From positions 1 to 8,148 of the forward strand of contig JAJRWM010000202.1 of the NCBI GenBank assembly GCA_024276815.1: a stretch of DNA of 8,148 nucleotides, in the 5' to 3' direction. The translations under genes were made by a program, and so were the position numbers. A model generated the notes under the pieces. It ran no database searches and was not told the origin of the DNA. It saw nothing but the letters and a program-made list of their open reading frames with translations. Position 1 is the first letter of the stretch, and the number at the start of each line of letters is the position of its first letter. Below are positions 1 through 7,010 of the stretch, piece by piece. Origin of the DNA: a bacterium. GTDB taxonomy: Bacteria; JACRDZ01; JAJRWM01.

Positions 1-654
1 CTTGGCCTTAAGTTTGAGTAACCGGGGCGTGTATTTAATGATTACAATTAACAGATAAATGGGATACAGGAACACGCAGGTGTATTTGGCCAGTTGACTC
101 AAACCCAGGGCGACGGCGCTCTGAAGTTCCCTCCGCCAGCCTCCCGGCTTGAGAAACCGCCAAAAGTAATAACCGGCGATTAAAATCATCCCGGCGGCGT
201 AAATATCGGTGGTAATCAACCGTGAATGAGCGATTATATTGGGGGAAAAGGTATATAAAAACAGAGAAAAAACCCCGCCGGCCGGTCCATAAAGCTCACG
301 GCTCCACCGAAAAACATACAGGGCGGTTATCAGGGAAAATAATATGGTGAAAATTCTCCCCGTTCTGATATCGAACAGGAAGTCGGTTGTTCGACCGGAG
401 TCAGGTAACAGCGGTTTCAGCAGTCTCCCGAGAGCGTTGGGTACGGCGTTCAGGGCTGAAAAGGGCATTTTGCTGTCATCGAAGCGGTCGGAATTGAGTT
501 CAGTAATCTGTACACCGTATTTAAAGTGCATTTTTTCATCATAAGTGAGAGTTTTATGAATGACGCTCAAGACATTAAGCGCCAATAAAATCAGGAGTAA
601 TAAAACAACCAGGCTTTGATAATTTAATTTATTTTTCATAATGGTTTGGCTCAT
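1..654 (-). CDS. Membrane glycosyltransferase, GT-C fold, family 39 (PMT/ArnT-like); N-terminal part only
   Basis: The reading frame is open from an ATG at 654 to the window edge, giving 218 residues without a stop, so the C-terminal part is missing. Family members are integral membrane enzymes that move a sugar from a lipid-phosphate donor to an acceptor outside the cytoplasm. Residues 15-33 form a first membrane helix. They are followed by the family's extracytoplasmic loop with an acidic pair and histidine (TYDEKMHFKYG, D39/E40/H43), where D39 is the likely catalytic acid. A KMPF loop (62-65), R100 before the next helix, the segment SPNIIAHSRLITTD (D150) and LAKYT near 188-192 also match the family. 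Further helices lie near 101-117, 126-140, 153-168 and 192-207. A second in-frame ATG at 639 is possible; neither start has a Shine-Dalgarno site. The acceptor cannot be inferred. It is divergent from the miaB operon. Confidence 0.85.
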   Translation of the reverse strand, partial: MSQTIMKNKLNYQSLVVLLLLILLALNVLSVIHKTLTYDEKMHFKYGVQITELNSDRFDDSKMPFSALNAVPNALGRLLKPLLPDSGRTTDFLFDIRTGRIFTILFSLITALYVFRWSRELYGPAGGVFSLFLYTFSPNIIAHSRLITTDIYAAGMILIAGYYFWRFLKPGGWRRELQSAVALGLSQLAKYTCVFLYPIYLLIVIIKYTPRLLKLKAK

Positions 655-667
655 AATTCTGAATACC

Positions 668-698
668 ATTATAGCAAATTAACTGATAACGTAATCAA
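668..698 (-). promoter_or_regulatory. Extended -10 promoter for the minus-strand glycosyltransferase
   Basis: Read on the minus strand, a perfect TGCTATAAT (extended -10; TATAAT at 673-668) sits 19 bp downstream of TTGATT (698-693), a 4/6 match to the -35 consensus. Transcription would begin near 661, only about 7 nt before the ATG at 654 or about 22 nt before the ATG at 639. The mRNA would therefore be leaderless or nearly so, which fits the absence of a ribosome-binding site. Inferred from sequence only. Confidence 0.55.
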
Positions 699-762
699 GC
701 AAGAGATGGCATAACCGCACCCTCAGAATTTTTACACAAGCAGCTTGACATCACCCGGAATT

Positions 763-961
763 TCAGGGTCATTCAATTATTTATGAGGAGTTTAATATTG
801 ATTACATTTTTGCGGGGCAAACCTTTTTTCCAAAAAAGGTTCTTCCCCACACCCCTTTCCCAAAAACTTTAAATGTCAACCAGTACTATCCCCCTGTTAT
901 TGGCAAAGAACTCCCTCCACGCCGCACCGCCACCTTAAATCGAATAATTGAATGACCCTGA
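763..961. mobile_element. Candidate miniature inverted-repeat element (199 bp, 19-bp perfect terminal inverted repeats)
   Basis: TCAGGGTCATTCAATTATT at 763-781 is repeated exactly, inverted, at 943-961. The 161 bp between them encode no convincing protein but contain a strong hairpin (814-848) and a C-rich stretch. The size, non-coding content and long perfect ends suggest a non-autonomous MITE-like element lying between two divergent promoters. No clear target-site duplication is seen at the exact ends. Instead the 9-bp word AATTTCAGG occurs at 759-767, overlapping the left end, and again at 966-974. The alternative is a structured intergenic region whose arms pair in RNA or in cruciform DNA. 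Rightward, the element stops 17 bp before the -35 box of miaB. Confidence 0.45.
814..848. repeat. Strong hairpin inside the inverted-repeat element
   Basis: AACCTTTTTT (820-829) and AAAAAAGGTT (832-841) are perfectly complementary. The outer GGGG (814-817) and CCCC (845-848) pair across a small internal loop. Neither strand shows a clean run of T directly after the stem, so it is not a classical terminator. The flanking wording (GGGG...CCCC, then CCCAAAAACTTT) is reminiscent of short hairpin repeats scattered between genes in several bacterial groups; that comparison is from memory. Confidence 0.6.
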
Positions 962-978
962 CGCCAATTTCAGGAAAC

Positions 979-1007
979 TTGACAGCAGGTGAGAAAAACG
1001 CTAAAAT
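979..1007 (+). promoter_or_regulatory. Sigma-70-type promoter for the miaB-hslU-arg operon
   Basis: TTGACA (979-984, consensus) and TAAAAT (1002-1007, 5/6) are separated by exactly 17 bp. Transcription would start near 1014, giving a leader of about 22 nt that contains the ribosome-binding site for the ATG at 1036. This rules out the upstream in-frame ATG at 952 for transcripts from this promoter. Confidence 0.75.
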
Positions 1008-1022
1008 TTTTATTCTGATTTT

Positions 1023-1028
1023 AAGGGA
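1023..1028 (+). promoter_or_regulatory. Ribosome-binding site fixing the miaB start
   Basis: AAGGGA lies 7 nt before the ATG at 1036. The protein from this ATG begins [17 protein letters not shown], the normal MiaB N-terminus. The in-frame ATG at 952 would add 28 unrelated residues, lies inside the inverted-repeat end and is upstream of the promoter. Confidence 0.7.
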
Positions 1029-1035
1029 AAACATT

Positions 1036-2346
1036 ATGAAGAAATTCTATCTTTTAACCTACGGCTGCCAGATGAACGAGTCCGACTCGGACATCATCAG
1101 GCAAGCCTTGACTCAAAACAACTATCAGGAAACCTACTTTCGCGAAGAAGCCGACTACTTCATCCTCAACACCTGTTCCATCAGGGAGCGGGCGGTTAGA
1201 AGGGTCGTTGGCCAGATTCACGACCTGCAACAACACAGAAGGCAAAAACCGGAGCTGAAAATCGCTGTTGGCGGTTGCGTTACCCAGCTTGAAGGCAAAG
1301 ACCTGGCGGAAAAAGTCAGCGGTATTGATCTGATCTGCGGCACCAGTAATTTCCACCGGCTGCCGGAGTTTCTGGAAGAGTTGTCAGGGACAAACAAACC
1401 ATTGATTCGTCTGGAAGATCCCACGATCTCGAAACAAAATGATTTACCGGTCAAAAATGGCGGTCACCGGCATTCCACCTGTTTTTTGCCCATAATGCGG
1501 GGTTGCGATAATTTTTGCGCCTATTGTGTCGTCCCTTATTCCCGGGGACGCGAGATCAGTTATCAACACGCCAAAATAATCGAGCAGATCAATATTTTGC
1601 GGGATTTGGGGCAACAGGATATCACCCTGGTTGGCCAGAACGTCAATTCCTACCAGGACGGAGACGTCAACTTCGCCGGCCTGCTGAGAACCGCGGCCGC
1701 CACCGGTATCCCCCGCATCAGGTTCATCACCTCGCACCCCCGGGACATGTCGAGAGAAATTATTGACGTGGTCGCTGAGCGCCCTAATCTCTGTCCCAGG
1801 TTTCACCTGCCGCTCCAGTCGGGTTCTGATAAGATATTGGGCCGGATGAACCGTCATTATGACCGAAAAAAATATCTGGCTACAGCGCGTTACATCCGCG
1901 CCACAATACCTGGCTCCTTTTTAAGCACCGATATCATCGTCGGCTTTCCGGGAGAAACGGAAGAGGATTTTCAGCAGACCATTGAGCTTATGAAGGAAAT
2001 ACGCTTCGATTTAAGCTACATGTTCAAGTTTTCTTCACGTCCCGGCACCAAAGCGCATAAGATGACAGACGATGTCTCGGCCGCGGAAAAGCAGAGAAGG
2101 CTGGAAATTATCATTGCCACCCAGAATGAATTGAGTAAACTGCAAAACGACCGCTTCCTGGAAAAAGCGGTTGAGGTGCTGGTTGAAGGCCCCAGCAAAA
2201 AAAGGGCGACAGAGATGATGGGGCGAACCGAGCAGGGCCTGACAGTTATTTTCAAGGGAGATAACAGTTGGCGTGGTAAAATGATCCCGGTCAGAATCAC
2301 GGAAACTTACATCGGCACCTTAAAAGGAGAAGCACTTATTGCGTAA
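1036..2346 (+). CDS. miaB: tRNA-2-methylthio-N6-dimethylallyladenosine synthase MiaB (radical SAM methylthiotransferase)
   Basis: MiaB adds a methylthio group to i6A37 next to the anticodon of tRNAs reading UNN codons, using two 4Fe-4S clusters and S-adenosylmethionine in the cytoplasm. The protein has 436 residues, a normal length. The N-terminal UPF0004 domain carries the three cluster cysteines C11 (YGCQMN), C47 (NTCSIRE) and C81 (GGC). The radical SAM domain has the CxxxCxxC motif at C157, C161 and C164 within [19 protein letters not shown]. Further MiaB-type signatures are GQNVNSY (200-206), [20 protein letters not shown] (256-275), [15 protein letters not shown] (298-312) and SSRPGT (333-338). 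A C-terminal TRAM-type RNA-binding domain covers about 372-436. These favour MiaB over RimO or MtaB. It is the first gene of the operon, and its last 8 bp overlap hslU. Confidence 0.95.
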   Translation: MKKFYLLTYGCQMNESDSDIIRQALTQNNYQETYFREEADYFILNTCSIRERAVRRVVGQIHDLQQHRRQKPELKIAVGGCVTQLEGKDLAEKVSGIDLICGTSNFHRLPEFLEELSGTNKPLIRLEDPTISKQNDLPVKNGGHRHSTCFLPIMRGCDNFCAYCVVPYSRGREISYQHAKIIEQINILRDLGQQDITLVGQNVNSYQDGDVNFAGLLRTAAATGIPRIRFITSHPRDMSREIIDVVAERPNLCPRFHLPLQSGSDKILGRMNRHYDRKKYLATARYIRATIPGSFLSTDIIVGFPGETEEDFQQTIELMKEIRFDLSYMFKFSSRPGTKAHKMTDDVSAAEKQRRLEIIIATQNELSKLQNDRFLEKAVEVLVEGPSKKRATEMMGRTEQGLTVIFKGDNSWRGKMIPVRITETYIGTLKGEALIA

Positions 2347-3736
2347 GAAGAAGCATTTAACCCCCAAAGAAATTGTCTTTGAACTGGACCGCTATATCAT
2401 TGGTCAGGCTAAAGCCAAGCGCGCAGTCGCCATCGCTTTAAGAAACCGTTGGCGCCGCCAGCAGTTGCCGCCGGAGCTTAAGGACGATGTCGCGCCCAAG
2501 AATATTATTATGATCGGCAGCACCGGCATAGGTAAAACCGAGATCGCCCGCCGGCTGGCCAGGCTGGCCAGCGCTCCCTTTATCAAGGTCGAAGCCTCCA
2601 AGTATACTGAAGTGGGTTACGTCGGGCGGGATGTTGAATCCATGATCCGCGACCTGGTCGAAGTCTCGATGAAAATGACTCACGAAGAAAAAGCCGCGGC
2701 CGTAAGAGAGCAGGCCGAGCGTTTGGCGGAGGAAAAGATTCTCGATTTGCTTTTACCTGGCAACCGGCCCGCTCCCATCGAAGTTAATGAACAGGGCGAG
2801 GCCCTGGAGCCGCGTTTCAGGACCCGGGACAAGTTCCGCGCCCTGTTGAGGGAAGGTAAGCTGGACGAGCGGCTGGTTGAAGTTGAAGTAACTCAAAATA
2901 ACGCCGGTATGATCGAGGTGTTTTCCAATACCGGCATGGAAGAAATGGGCGTCAACTTCCAGAACATCCTGGGCAACATGTTTCCCTCACGCAAGCAAAC
3001 CCGCCGGATCCCGGTCCAGGAAGCTAAAAAGTTGCTCACCGAGGAAGAGAGTAACAGCCTGATTGATATGGAGAAAACCATCCGGGAAGCTTTGGAGAAA
3101 GTCGAGTCCGAGGGCATCGTCTTTCTGGACGAGATTGATAAAATCGCCGGACGTGAGTCTCGTCAGGGGCCGGATGTGTCCCGGGAAGGCGTTCAGCGCG
3201 ACATCCTGCCGATTGTCGAGGGCTGTAACGTTAACACCAAGTACGGTATGGTCAAGACGGACCATATCCTGTTTATCGCCGCCGGGGCTTTTCATGTCGC
3301 CAAGCCTTCGGACCTGATTCCGGAGCTTCAGGGACGGTTCCCGATCAGGGTGCGGCTGAATTCCCTGACTAAAAAAGATTTTATCGCGATTCTGACCGAG
3401 CCGCAAAACGCGCTGCTCAAGCAGTACCGGGCCTTGCTGGGCGCGGAGAAGGTTGATTTGAGTTTCGATGACGAAGCGATTGATAAAATCGCCGCGATCG
3501 CCGTTGAAATTAACGAACTGACCGAGGATATCGGCGCCCGGAGACTGCATACCGTTCTCGAAAAACTGCTTGAGGAAATTTCCTTTAACGCGACCGACTT
3601 ACCTGGGACAAAAATTGTAATTGACAAAAAATACGTTGATAAAAGGCTCCATATCGACGAGATTATCAAAGACGGTGAGCTTAAATTAAAAAGAGAAGTC
3701 GGTTTCAGCGGCGTAACGGATGAGGATAACAAATAA
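2339..3736 (+). CDS. hslU: ATP-dependent protease ATPase subunit HslU (ClpY) with atypical C-terminus
   Basis: HslU is a hexameric AAA+ unfoldase that normally feeds proteins to the HslV peptidase. The TTG start at 2339 follows AAGGAGA (2324-2330) by 8 nt and overlaps the miaB stop, suggesting coupled translation. The 465-residue protein has Walker [10 protein letters not shown] (60-68, with S in place of the usual P), the pore loop GYVG (93-96), an inserted I-domain at about 110-245, Walker B IVFLDEID (260-267), [17 protein letters not shown] (279-295), an arginine-finger region ELQGRF (329-334, R333) and sensor 2 [10 protein letters not shown] (399-408). Family members usually end in a DLSR(F/Y)IL-like tail that inserts into HslV. 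Here that position reads about GELKLKRE (446-453) and is followed by 12 extra residues ending DEDNK. No simple frameshift restores the usual tail. hslV, the usual neighbour, is not in this window. Confidence 0.93.
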   Translation: MRKKKHLTPKEIVFELDRYIIGQAKAKRAVAIALRNRWRRQQLPPELKDDVAPKNIIMIGSTGIGKTEIARRLARLASAPFIKVEASKYTEVGYVGRDVESMIRDLVEVSMKMTHEEKAAAVREQAERLAEEKILDLLLPGNRPAPIEVNEQGEALEPRFRTRDKFRALLREGKLDERLVEVEVTQNNAGMIEVFSNTGMEEMGVNFQNILGNMFPSRKQTRRIPVQEAKKLLTEEESNSLIDMEKTIREALEKVESEGIVFLDEIDKIAGRESRQGPDVSREGVQRDILPIVEGCNVNTKYGMVKTDHILFIAAGAFHVAKPSDLIPELQGRFPIRVRLNSLTKKDFIAILTEPQNALLKQYRALLGAEKVDLSFDDEAIDKIAAIAVEINELTEDIGARRLHTVLEKLLEEISFNATDLPGTKIVIDKKYVDKRLHIDEIIKDGELKLKREVGFSGVTDEDNK

Positions 3737-4612
3737 ATGGAAAAACTGATTGAAAAGGCCAGTATCTTAATTGAGGCTCTGCCCTATTTAAAGAAATTTC
3801 ACCGCAAGACGGTCGTGATTAAATTTGGCGGCAGCACGATGGAAAATCCCCAGTTAAAAGAAAGCATCGTCGTTGATATTGTACTTCTTAAATATGTTGG
3901 GCTGAACCCGGTGATTGTTCATGGCGGCGGGAAAAGAATCTCTGAGATGCTGACCCGGCTGGGAATCAAAGCTGAGTTTATTGACGGACAACGGGTAACC
4001 AATAATGAAACTCTGGATGTTGTCGAGATGGTGCTGGGCGGAAAAATCAATAAAGAACTGGTCGGTCTCTTCAACAAACACGGCGGTAAGGCGGTGGGCA
4101 TCAGCGGCAAGGATGGCGGCTTGATCACGGCGCGGCCTTTGACCTCGGACAAGGATAATGCCCCTGATCTGGGATTTGTCGGAGAGGTCATCCACATCAA
4201 CGCTCAACTGATTAATCTGCTGGATTCAGGCGGCTATATTCCGGTAATTTCATCTCTGGGCGTTGACAGCGAGGGCGTTTCCTACAATATCAACGCTGAC
4301 AATGTCGCCGGCGAACTGGCGGTAGCCTTAAACGCCGAGAAACTGGCGCTGATGACCGATACTCCCGGAATTTTAAACGGCAACGAAGAATTGTTATCAA
4401 CCCTGACCATATCCCAGGTGGCTGAGCTGATTGAGCAGGGCGTCATAAGCCAGGGCATGATCCCCAAGGTCAAAGCTTGCTGCCACGCTGTTAGTAACGG
4501 GGTCAACAAGGCTCATATCATTGATGGGCGGGTCAAGCACTCGATCCTGCTTGAGTTTTTCACCAACCAGGGGATTGGCACGGAAATTGTTAAGGACATT
4601 CATAATGACTAA
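3737..4612 (+). CDS. argB: Acetylglutamate kinase ArgB, arginine-inhibited type
   Basis: ArgB phosphorylates N-acetyl-L-glutamate with ATP, the second and usually committed step of arginine synthesis. The 291-residue protein shows VVIKFGGS (26-33, K29; FGGS where YGGN is usual), VHGGGKRI (61-68) with its phosphate-binding glycines, R86, SGKDGG (123-128), YNINAD (183-188, D188 the likely catalytic aspartate), LMTDTPG (205-211) and GMIPK (240-244, K244). The extra N-terminal helix (about 1-22, KASILIEALPYLKKF) and the C-terminal KHSILLEFFTNQGIGT (268-283) are the features that form the arginine site in hexameric, feedback-inhibited enzymes, so inhibition by arginine is expected. The ATG directly follows the hslU stop with no gap, with TGAGGAT upstream as the ribosome-binding site. 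The end overlaps argD by 8 bp. Confidence 0.95.
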   Translation: MEKLIEKASILIEALPYLKKFHRKTVVIKFGGSTMENPQLKESIVVDIVLLKYVGLNPVIVHGGGKRISEMLTRLGIKAEFIDGQRVTNNETLDVVEMVLGGKINKELVGLFNKHGGKAVGISGKDGGLITARPLTSDKDNAPDLGFVGEVIHINAQLINLLDSGGYIPVISSLGVDSEGVSYNINADNVAGELAVALNAEKLALMTDTPGILNGNEELLSTLTISQVAELIEQGVISQGMIPKVKACCHAVSNGVNKAHIIDGRVKHSILLEFFTNQGIGTEIVKDIHND

Positions 4613-5813
4613 CACATCCAGCGGCGGTTTTGAAACGGTAAAGGCTCTCGATGATCAGTACGTCATGCCCACCTATGGTCGTCTCCCGGTGGCTTTCGTC
4701 ACCGGCAGGGGCTGTCTGCTGAGCGACATCAACGGTAAAGAATACCTGGACTGTCTCAGCGGTATCGCCGTGCTGAACCTGGGTCATTCCCACCCCAAAG
4801 TCACCGAAGCGATCTGCGACCAGGCCAAAACGCTAGTGCATACCAGTAACCTCTTCCAGATTGAACCGCAGGCTTTGTTAGCCGAAACCCTGATCAAAAA
4901 CAGTTTTCCCGGTAAAGTGTTTTTCTGTAACAGCGGTTGCGAGGCCAATGAAGCCGCCATAAAACTGGTGCGCAAATGGGGTAAGCCGTCAGCTAAATTT
5001 GAAATAATCACCGCGCTGCAATCGTTTCACAGACGGACGCTGACCACCATCACGGCGACCGGGCAGGAAAAATACCAGACCTCGTTCACACCGCTGACTC
5101 CCGGCTTCAGGTATGTTCCCTATAACGATCTGGCGGCTACGTAAGCGGCTATCACTGACCGTACCGCCGCTATCATGGTCGAACCGGTCCAGGGTGAAGG
5201 CGGCGTCATCATACCTTCAACCGGTTACCTGGAAGGTTTGCGGGAATTATGTGATAAAAAAGGTATATTATTGGTACTGGACGAAATCCAGACCGGAGTG
5301 GGGCGAACCGGTAAATTGTTCGCCTACCAGCACTCAAATATCACTCCGGACATCATCACCTTAGCCAAAGCGCTGGGGAACGGTTTCCCGATCGGGGCGG
5401 CTGTCGCCCGGGAAGAAATCGCCGACACCTTGCAGCCCGGAGATCACGCGGCCACCTTTGGCGGTAATTTTCTGGCCTGTCGGGCGGCCCTGGCCACTCT
5501 GAATGTTATCCTTGAGGACGATATGTGCGTCCAGGTCACTCAGAAGGGTCAATACCTGATTGACCTGCTCAACGAAATGGCTCCTCGTTTTCCTTTCATT
5601 AAAGAAGTGGGCGGATTGGGATTAATGGTCAGGATAGAGCTGACTGTCCCCGGTCAGGAGATAGTCAGGCAATGTCTTGAAGCGGGACTGATTATTAACT
5701 GTATCCAGGGCAATATCCTGCGCTTCCTGCCCCCGTTTATCATTACCGAAGACGAGTTGAAAAGGGCGGTAAAAATCCTGGAGAAGGTATTGCTAAAGGT
5801 AGCGAACCAATGA
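4605..5813 (+). pseudogene. argD: Acetylornithine aminotransferase ArgD interrupted by one in-frame TAA stop (codon 180)
   Basis: ArgD is a PLP-dependent class III aminotransferase making N-acetylornithine from N-acetylglutamate semialdehyde. The ATG at 4605 follows AAGGAC by 7-8 nt and overlaps argB. The frame is 403 codons to TGA at 5811-5813, a normal length, but TAA at 5142-5144 breaks it into 4605-5144 (179 residues) and a rest with its first ATG at 5175. Homology runs straight through the stop (LAAT, stop, AAITDRTAA) with no gap or shift. Conserved elements on both sides are intact: NSGCEANEAAIKL (109-121), EPVQGEGG (193-200), LDEIQTGVGRTG (225-236, D226 binds PLP), TLAKALGNGFPIGA (252-265, K255 the PLP lysine) and GGNFLACRAAL (286-296). 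R143 (FHRRT, where FHGRT is usual) and R343 (LMVRIEL, where glycine is usual) are odd. No ribosome-binding site precedes 5175. It may be a recent pseudogene, a sequence error or suppressed in vivo. Confidence 0.88.
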
Positions 5814-6721
5814 GAAGAGATTTTCTGTCACTCAGGGACTGGTCCCACGAAGACCTGCTGAAGATCATCACCCTGGGCATGGGACTCAAAAAAGAATATC
5901 AGCAAAACCGCGCCAGGAACAGCCTGGCTCATAAGACCCTGGCCATGATCTTCGCCAAGCCATCCAGCCGCACCCGGGTATCGTTTGAGGTCGGCATGTT
6001 CCAACTGGGCGGGCATACCATATTTCTGCCCAACGATGAACTGCGGCCCGGAAAGCGGGAAGCGGTCTCCGACCTGGCCAGGGTACTTTCCGGCTACGCT
6101 GACGGCATCCTGATTCGCACCTTTTCGCATGACCTGATTGAAGAATTCGCCTGCTACTCCTCGGCGCCGGTCATTAACGGTCTGACCGACAAATGTCATC
6201 CTTGCCAGGCGCTTTCGGATATTTTCACCATCTATGAAAAACTGGGGCGAAGGGAAGAGATTACCCTTTCCTACATCGGCGACGGCAATAACATGTTCTA
6301 TTCTTTGCTCTACGGTTGCGCGAAACTCGGCATCAACCTGAACTTCGCCTGTCCGCCTGGCTATCGGCTGGCCAAAGAAATTATCGTTGACGCTCAACAA
6401 CTGAACGCGAAAATTTCCATAAAACAATTTGACGTTCCCGGCGAAGCGGTCAAAGGAGCCGACGTCGTCTACACGGATGTCTGGACCAGCATGGGGCAGG
6501 AAGCGGAAAAAGAACAGCGTCTCAGGGATTTCGCCGGTTTCCAGATAAACAAGGAACTTCTGGAAAACGCTCGGGACAACTGTCTGGTCATGCACTGTCT
6601 GCCGGCTCACCGGGGCGAGGAGATCTCCGCCGAAGTGATTGACGGTCCCAACTCCATAGTCTTCGAACAAGCCCACAACCGCCTTCATGTCCAAAAAGCC
6701 ATTCTTCTGGAATTGTTATAG
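5810..6721 (+). CDS. argF: Ornithine carbamoyltransferase ArgF
   Basis: ArgF makes citrulline from ornithine and carbamoyl phosphate in the cytoplasm. The 303-residue protein has the carbamoyl-phosphate motif KPSSRTRVSFEVG (50-62; SSRTR where STRTR is commonest), HPCQALSD (130-137), the ornithine-side segment DVWTSMGQE (223-231) and MHCLPAHRGEEI (261-272) with its catalytic cysteine C263. The end, FEQAHNRLHVQKAIL (285-299), is also characteristic. WTSMGQ with HCLP marks an ornithine rather than an aspartate carbamoyltransferase. The ATG at 5810 overlaps the argD TGA by 4 bp (ATGA) and is preceded by AAAGGT. Because of this coupling, the stop in argD may reduce argF translation unless ribosomes start independently. 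It ends at TAG and is the last gene of the operon. Confidence 0.95.
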   Translation: MRRDFLSLRDWSHEDLLKIITLGMGLKKEYQQNRARNSLAHKTLAMIFAKPSSRTRVSFEVGMFQLGGHTIFLPNDELRPGKREAVSDLARVLSGYADGILIRTFSHDLIEEFACYSSAPVINGLTDKCHPCQALSDIFTIYEKLGRREEITLSYIGDGNNMFYSLLYGCAKLGINLNFACPPGYRLAKEIIVDAQQLNAKISIKQFDVPGEAVKGADVVYTDVWTSMGQEAEKEQRLRDFAGFQINKELLENARDNCLVMHCLPAHRGEEISAEVIDGPNSIVFEQAHNRLHVQKAILLELL

Positions 6722-6740
6722 CGTCTAAAACAAAGAGTCA

Positions 6741-6764
6741 ATGGCAAGCGTATCGCTTGACCAT
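6741..6764. repeat. Hairpin at the left edge of the 52-bp repeat array
   Basis: CAAGCG (6745-6750) and CGCTTG (6754-6759) pair across a TAT loop. The stem extends by ATGG/CCAT with one bulged A at 6760, for ten pairs in total. It lies 20 bp after the argF stop but lacks a T-run, so it is not a typical intrinsic terminator. It may protect the 3' end of the arg message or belong to the repeat array. Confidence 0.6.
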
Positions 6765-6774
6765 GTCTGCGTCT

Positions 6775-7010
6775 GCCTTCGGCACATCCGAATCGCTCGC
6801 AACAAGTCTGCGACTTGAGGATGCTTGCCTTCGGCACATCCGAATCGCTCGCAACAAGTCTGCGACTTGAGGATGCTTGCCTTCGGCACATCCGAATCGC
6901 TCGCAACAAGTCTACGACTTGAGGATGCTTGCCTTCGGCATCTCCGAATCGCTCGCAACAAGTCTACGACTTGAGGATGCTTGCCTTCGGCATCTCCGAA
7001 TCGCTCGCAA
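6775..7010. repeat. 52-bp direct tandem repeat array, four full periods plus a partial fifth copy
   Basis: Copies begin with GCCTTCGGCA at 6775, 6827, 6879, 6931 and 6983, exactly 52 bp apart; the last ends after GCTCGCAA near 7010. Each full unit contains AAGTC-loop-GACTT, a 5-bp stem whose loop is TGC after copies 1-2 and TAC after copies 3-4, and a GATG/TGCC...GGCA/CATC-type stem. Copies 1-3 read GGCACATCC, while copies 4-5 read GGCATCTCC. The unit is not a multiple of three, there are no unique spacers, and neither strand offers a convincing protein. Together with its flanks this fills the 403-bp gap between argF and the gene at 7125-7403. Function unknown. Confidence 0.9.

Noticed and set aside
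344-544. Plus-strand 66-codon open frame
   Set aside because: It is the shadow of the minus-strand glycosyltransferase, which has clear family motifs and membrane helices.
941-961. ARG box (ArgR operator) in the GAATAATTGAATGA sequence
   Set aside because: It does not fit the paired TGAAT/ATTCA consensus, is fully explained by the inverted-repeat end, and its mirror copy lies away from the arg promoter.
952-1035. 28-residue N-terminal extension of MiaB from the ATG at 952
   Set aside because: It lies inside the inverted-repeat end and upstream of the promoter, and it has no homology to MiaB. The ATG at 1036 has a ribosome-binding site.
3650-3736. Frameshift explaining the odd HslU end
   Set aside because: The other two frames near the end hit stops quickly and do not encode a DLSRYIL-like tail.
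5142-5144. TAA reassignment or selenocysteine/pyrrolysine decoding in argD
   Set aside because: TAA ends miaB, hslU and argB properly. Selenocysteine uses TGA and pyrrolysine TAG, and no residue of that kind is expected at this site of ArgD.
5175-5813. Independent gene encoding only the C-terminal half of ArgD
   Set aside because: No ribosome-binding site precedes the ATG at 5175, and half of an aminotransferase lacks the N-terminal PLP and substrate residues.
5828-6694. Long minus-strand open frame (288 codons) opposite argF
   Set aside because: It is the antisense shadow of a strongly supported argF, with no recognisable domain or ribosome-binding site.
6775-7010. CRISPR array
   Set aside because: The whole 52-bp unit repeats head to tail; there are no unique spacers and no cas genes in the window.
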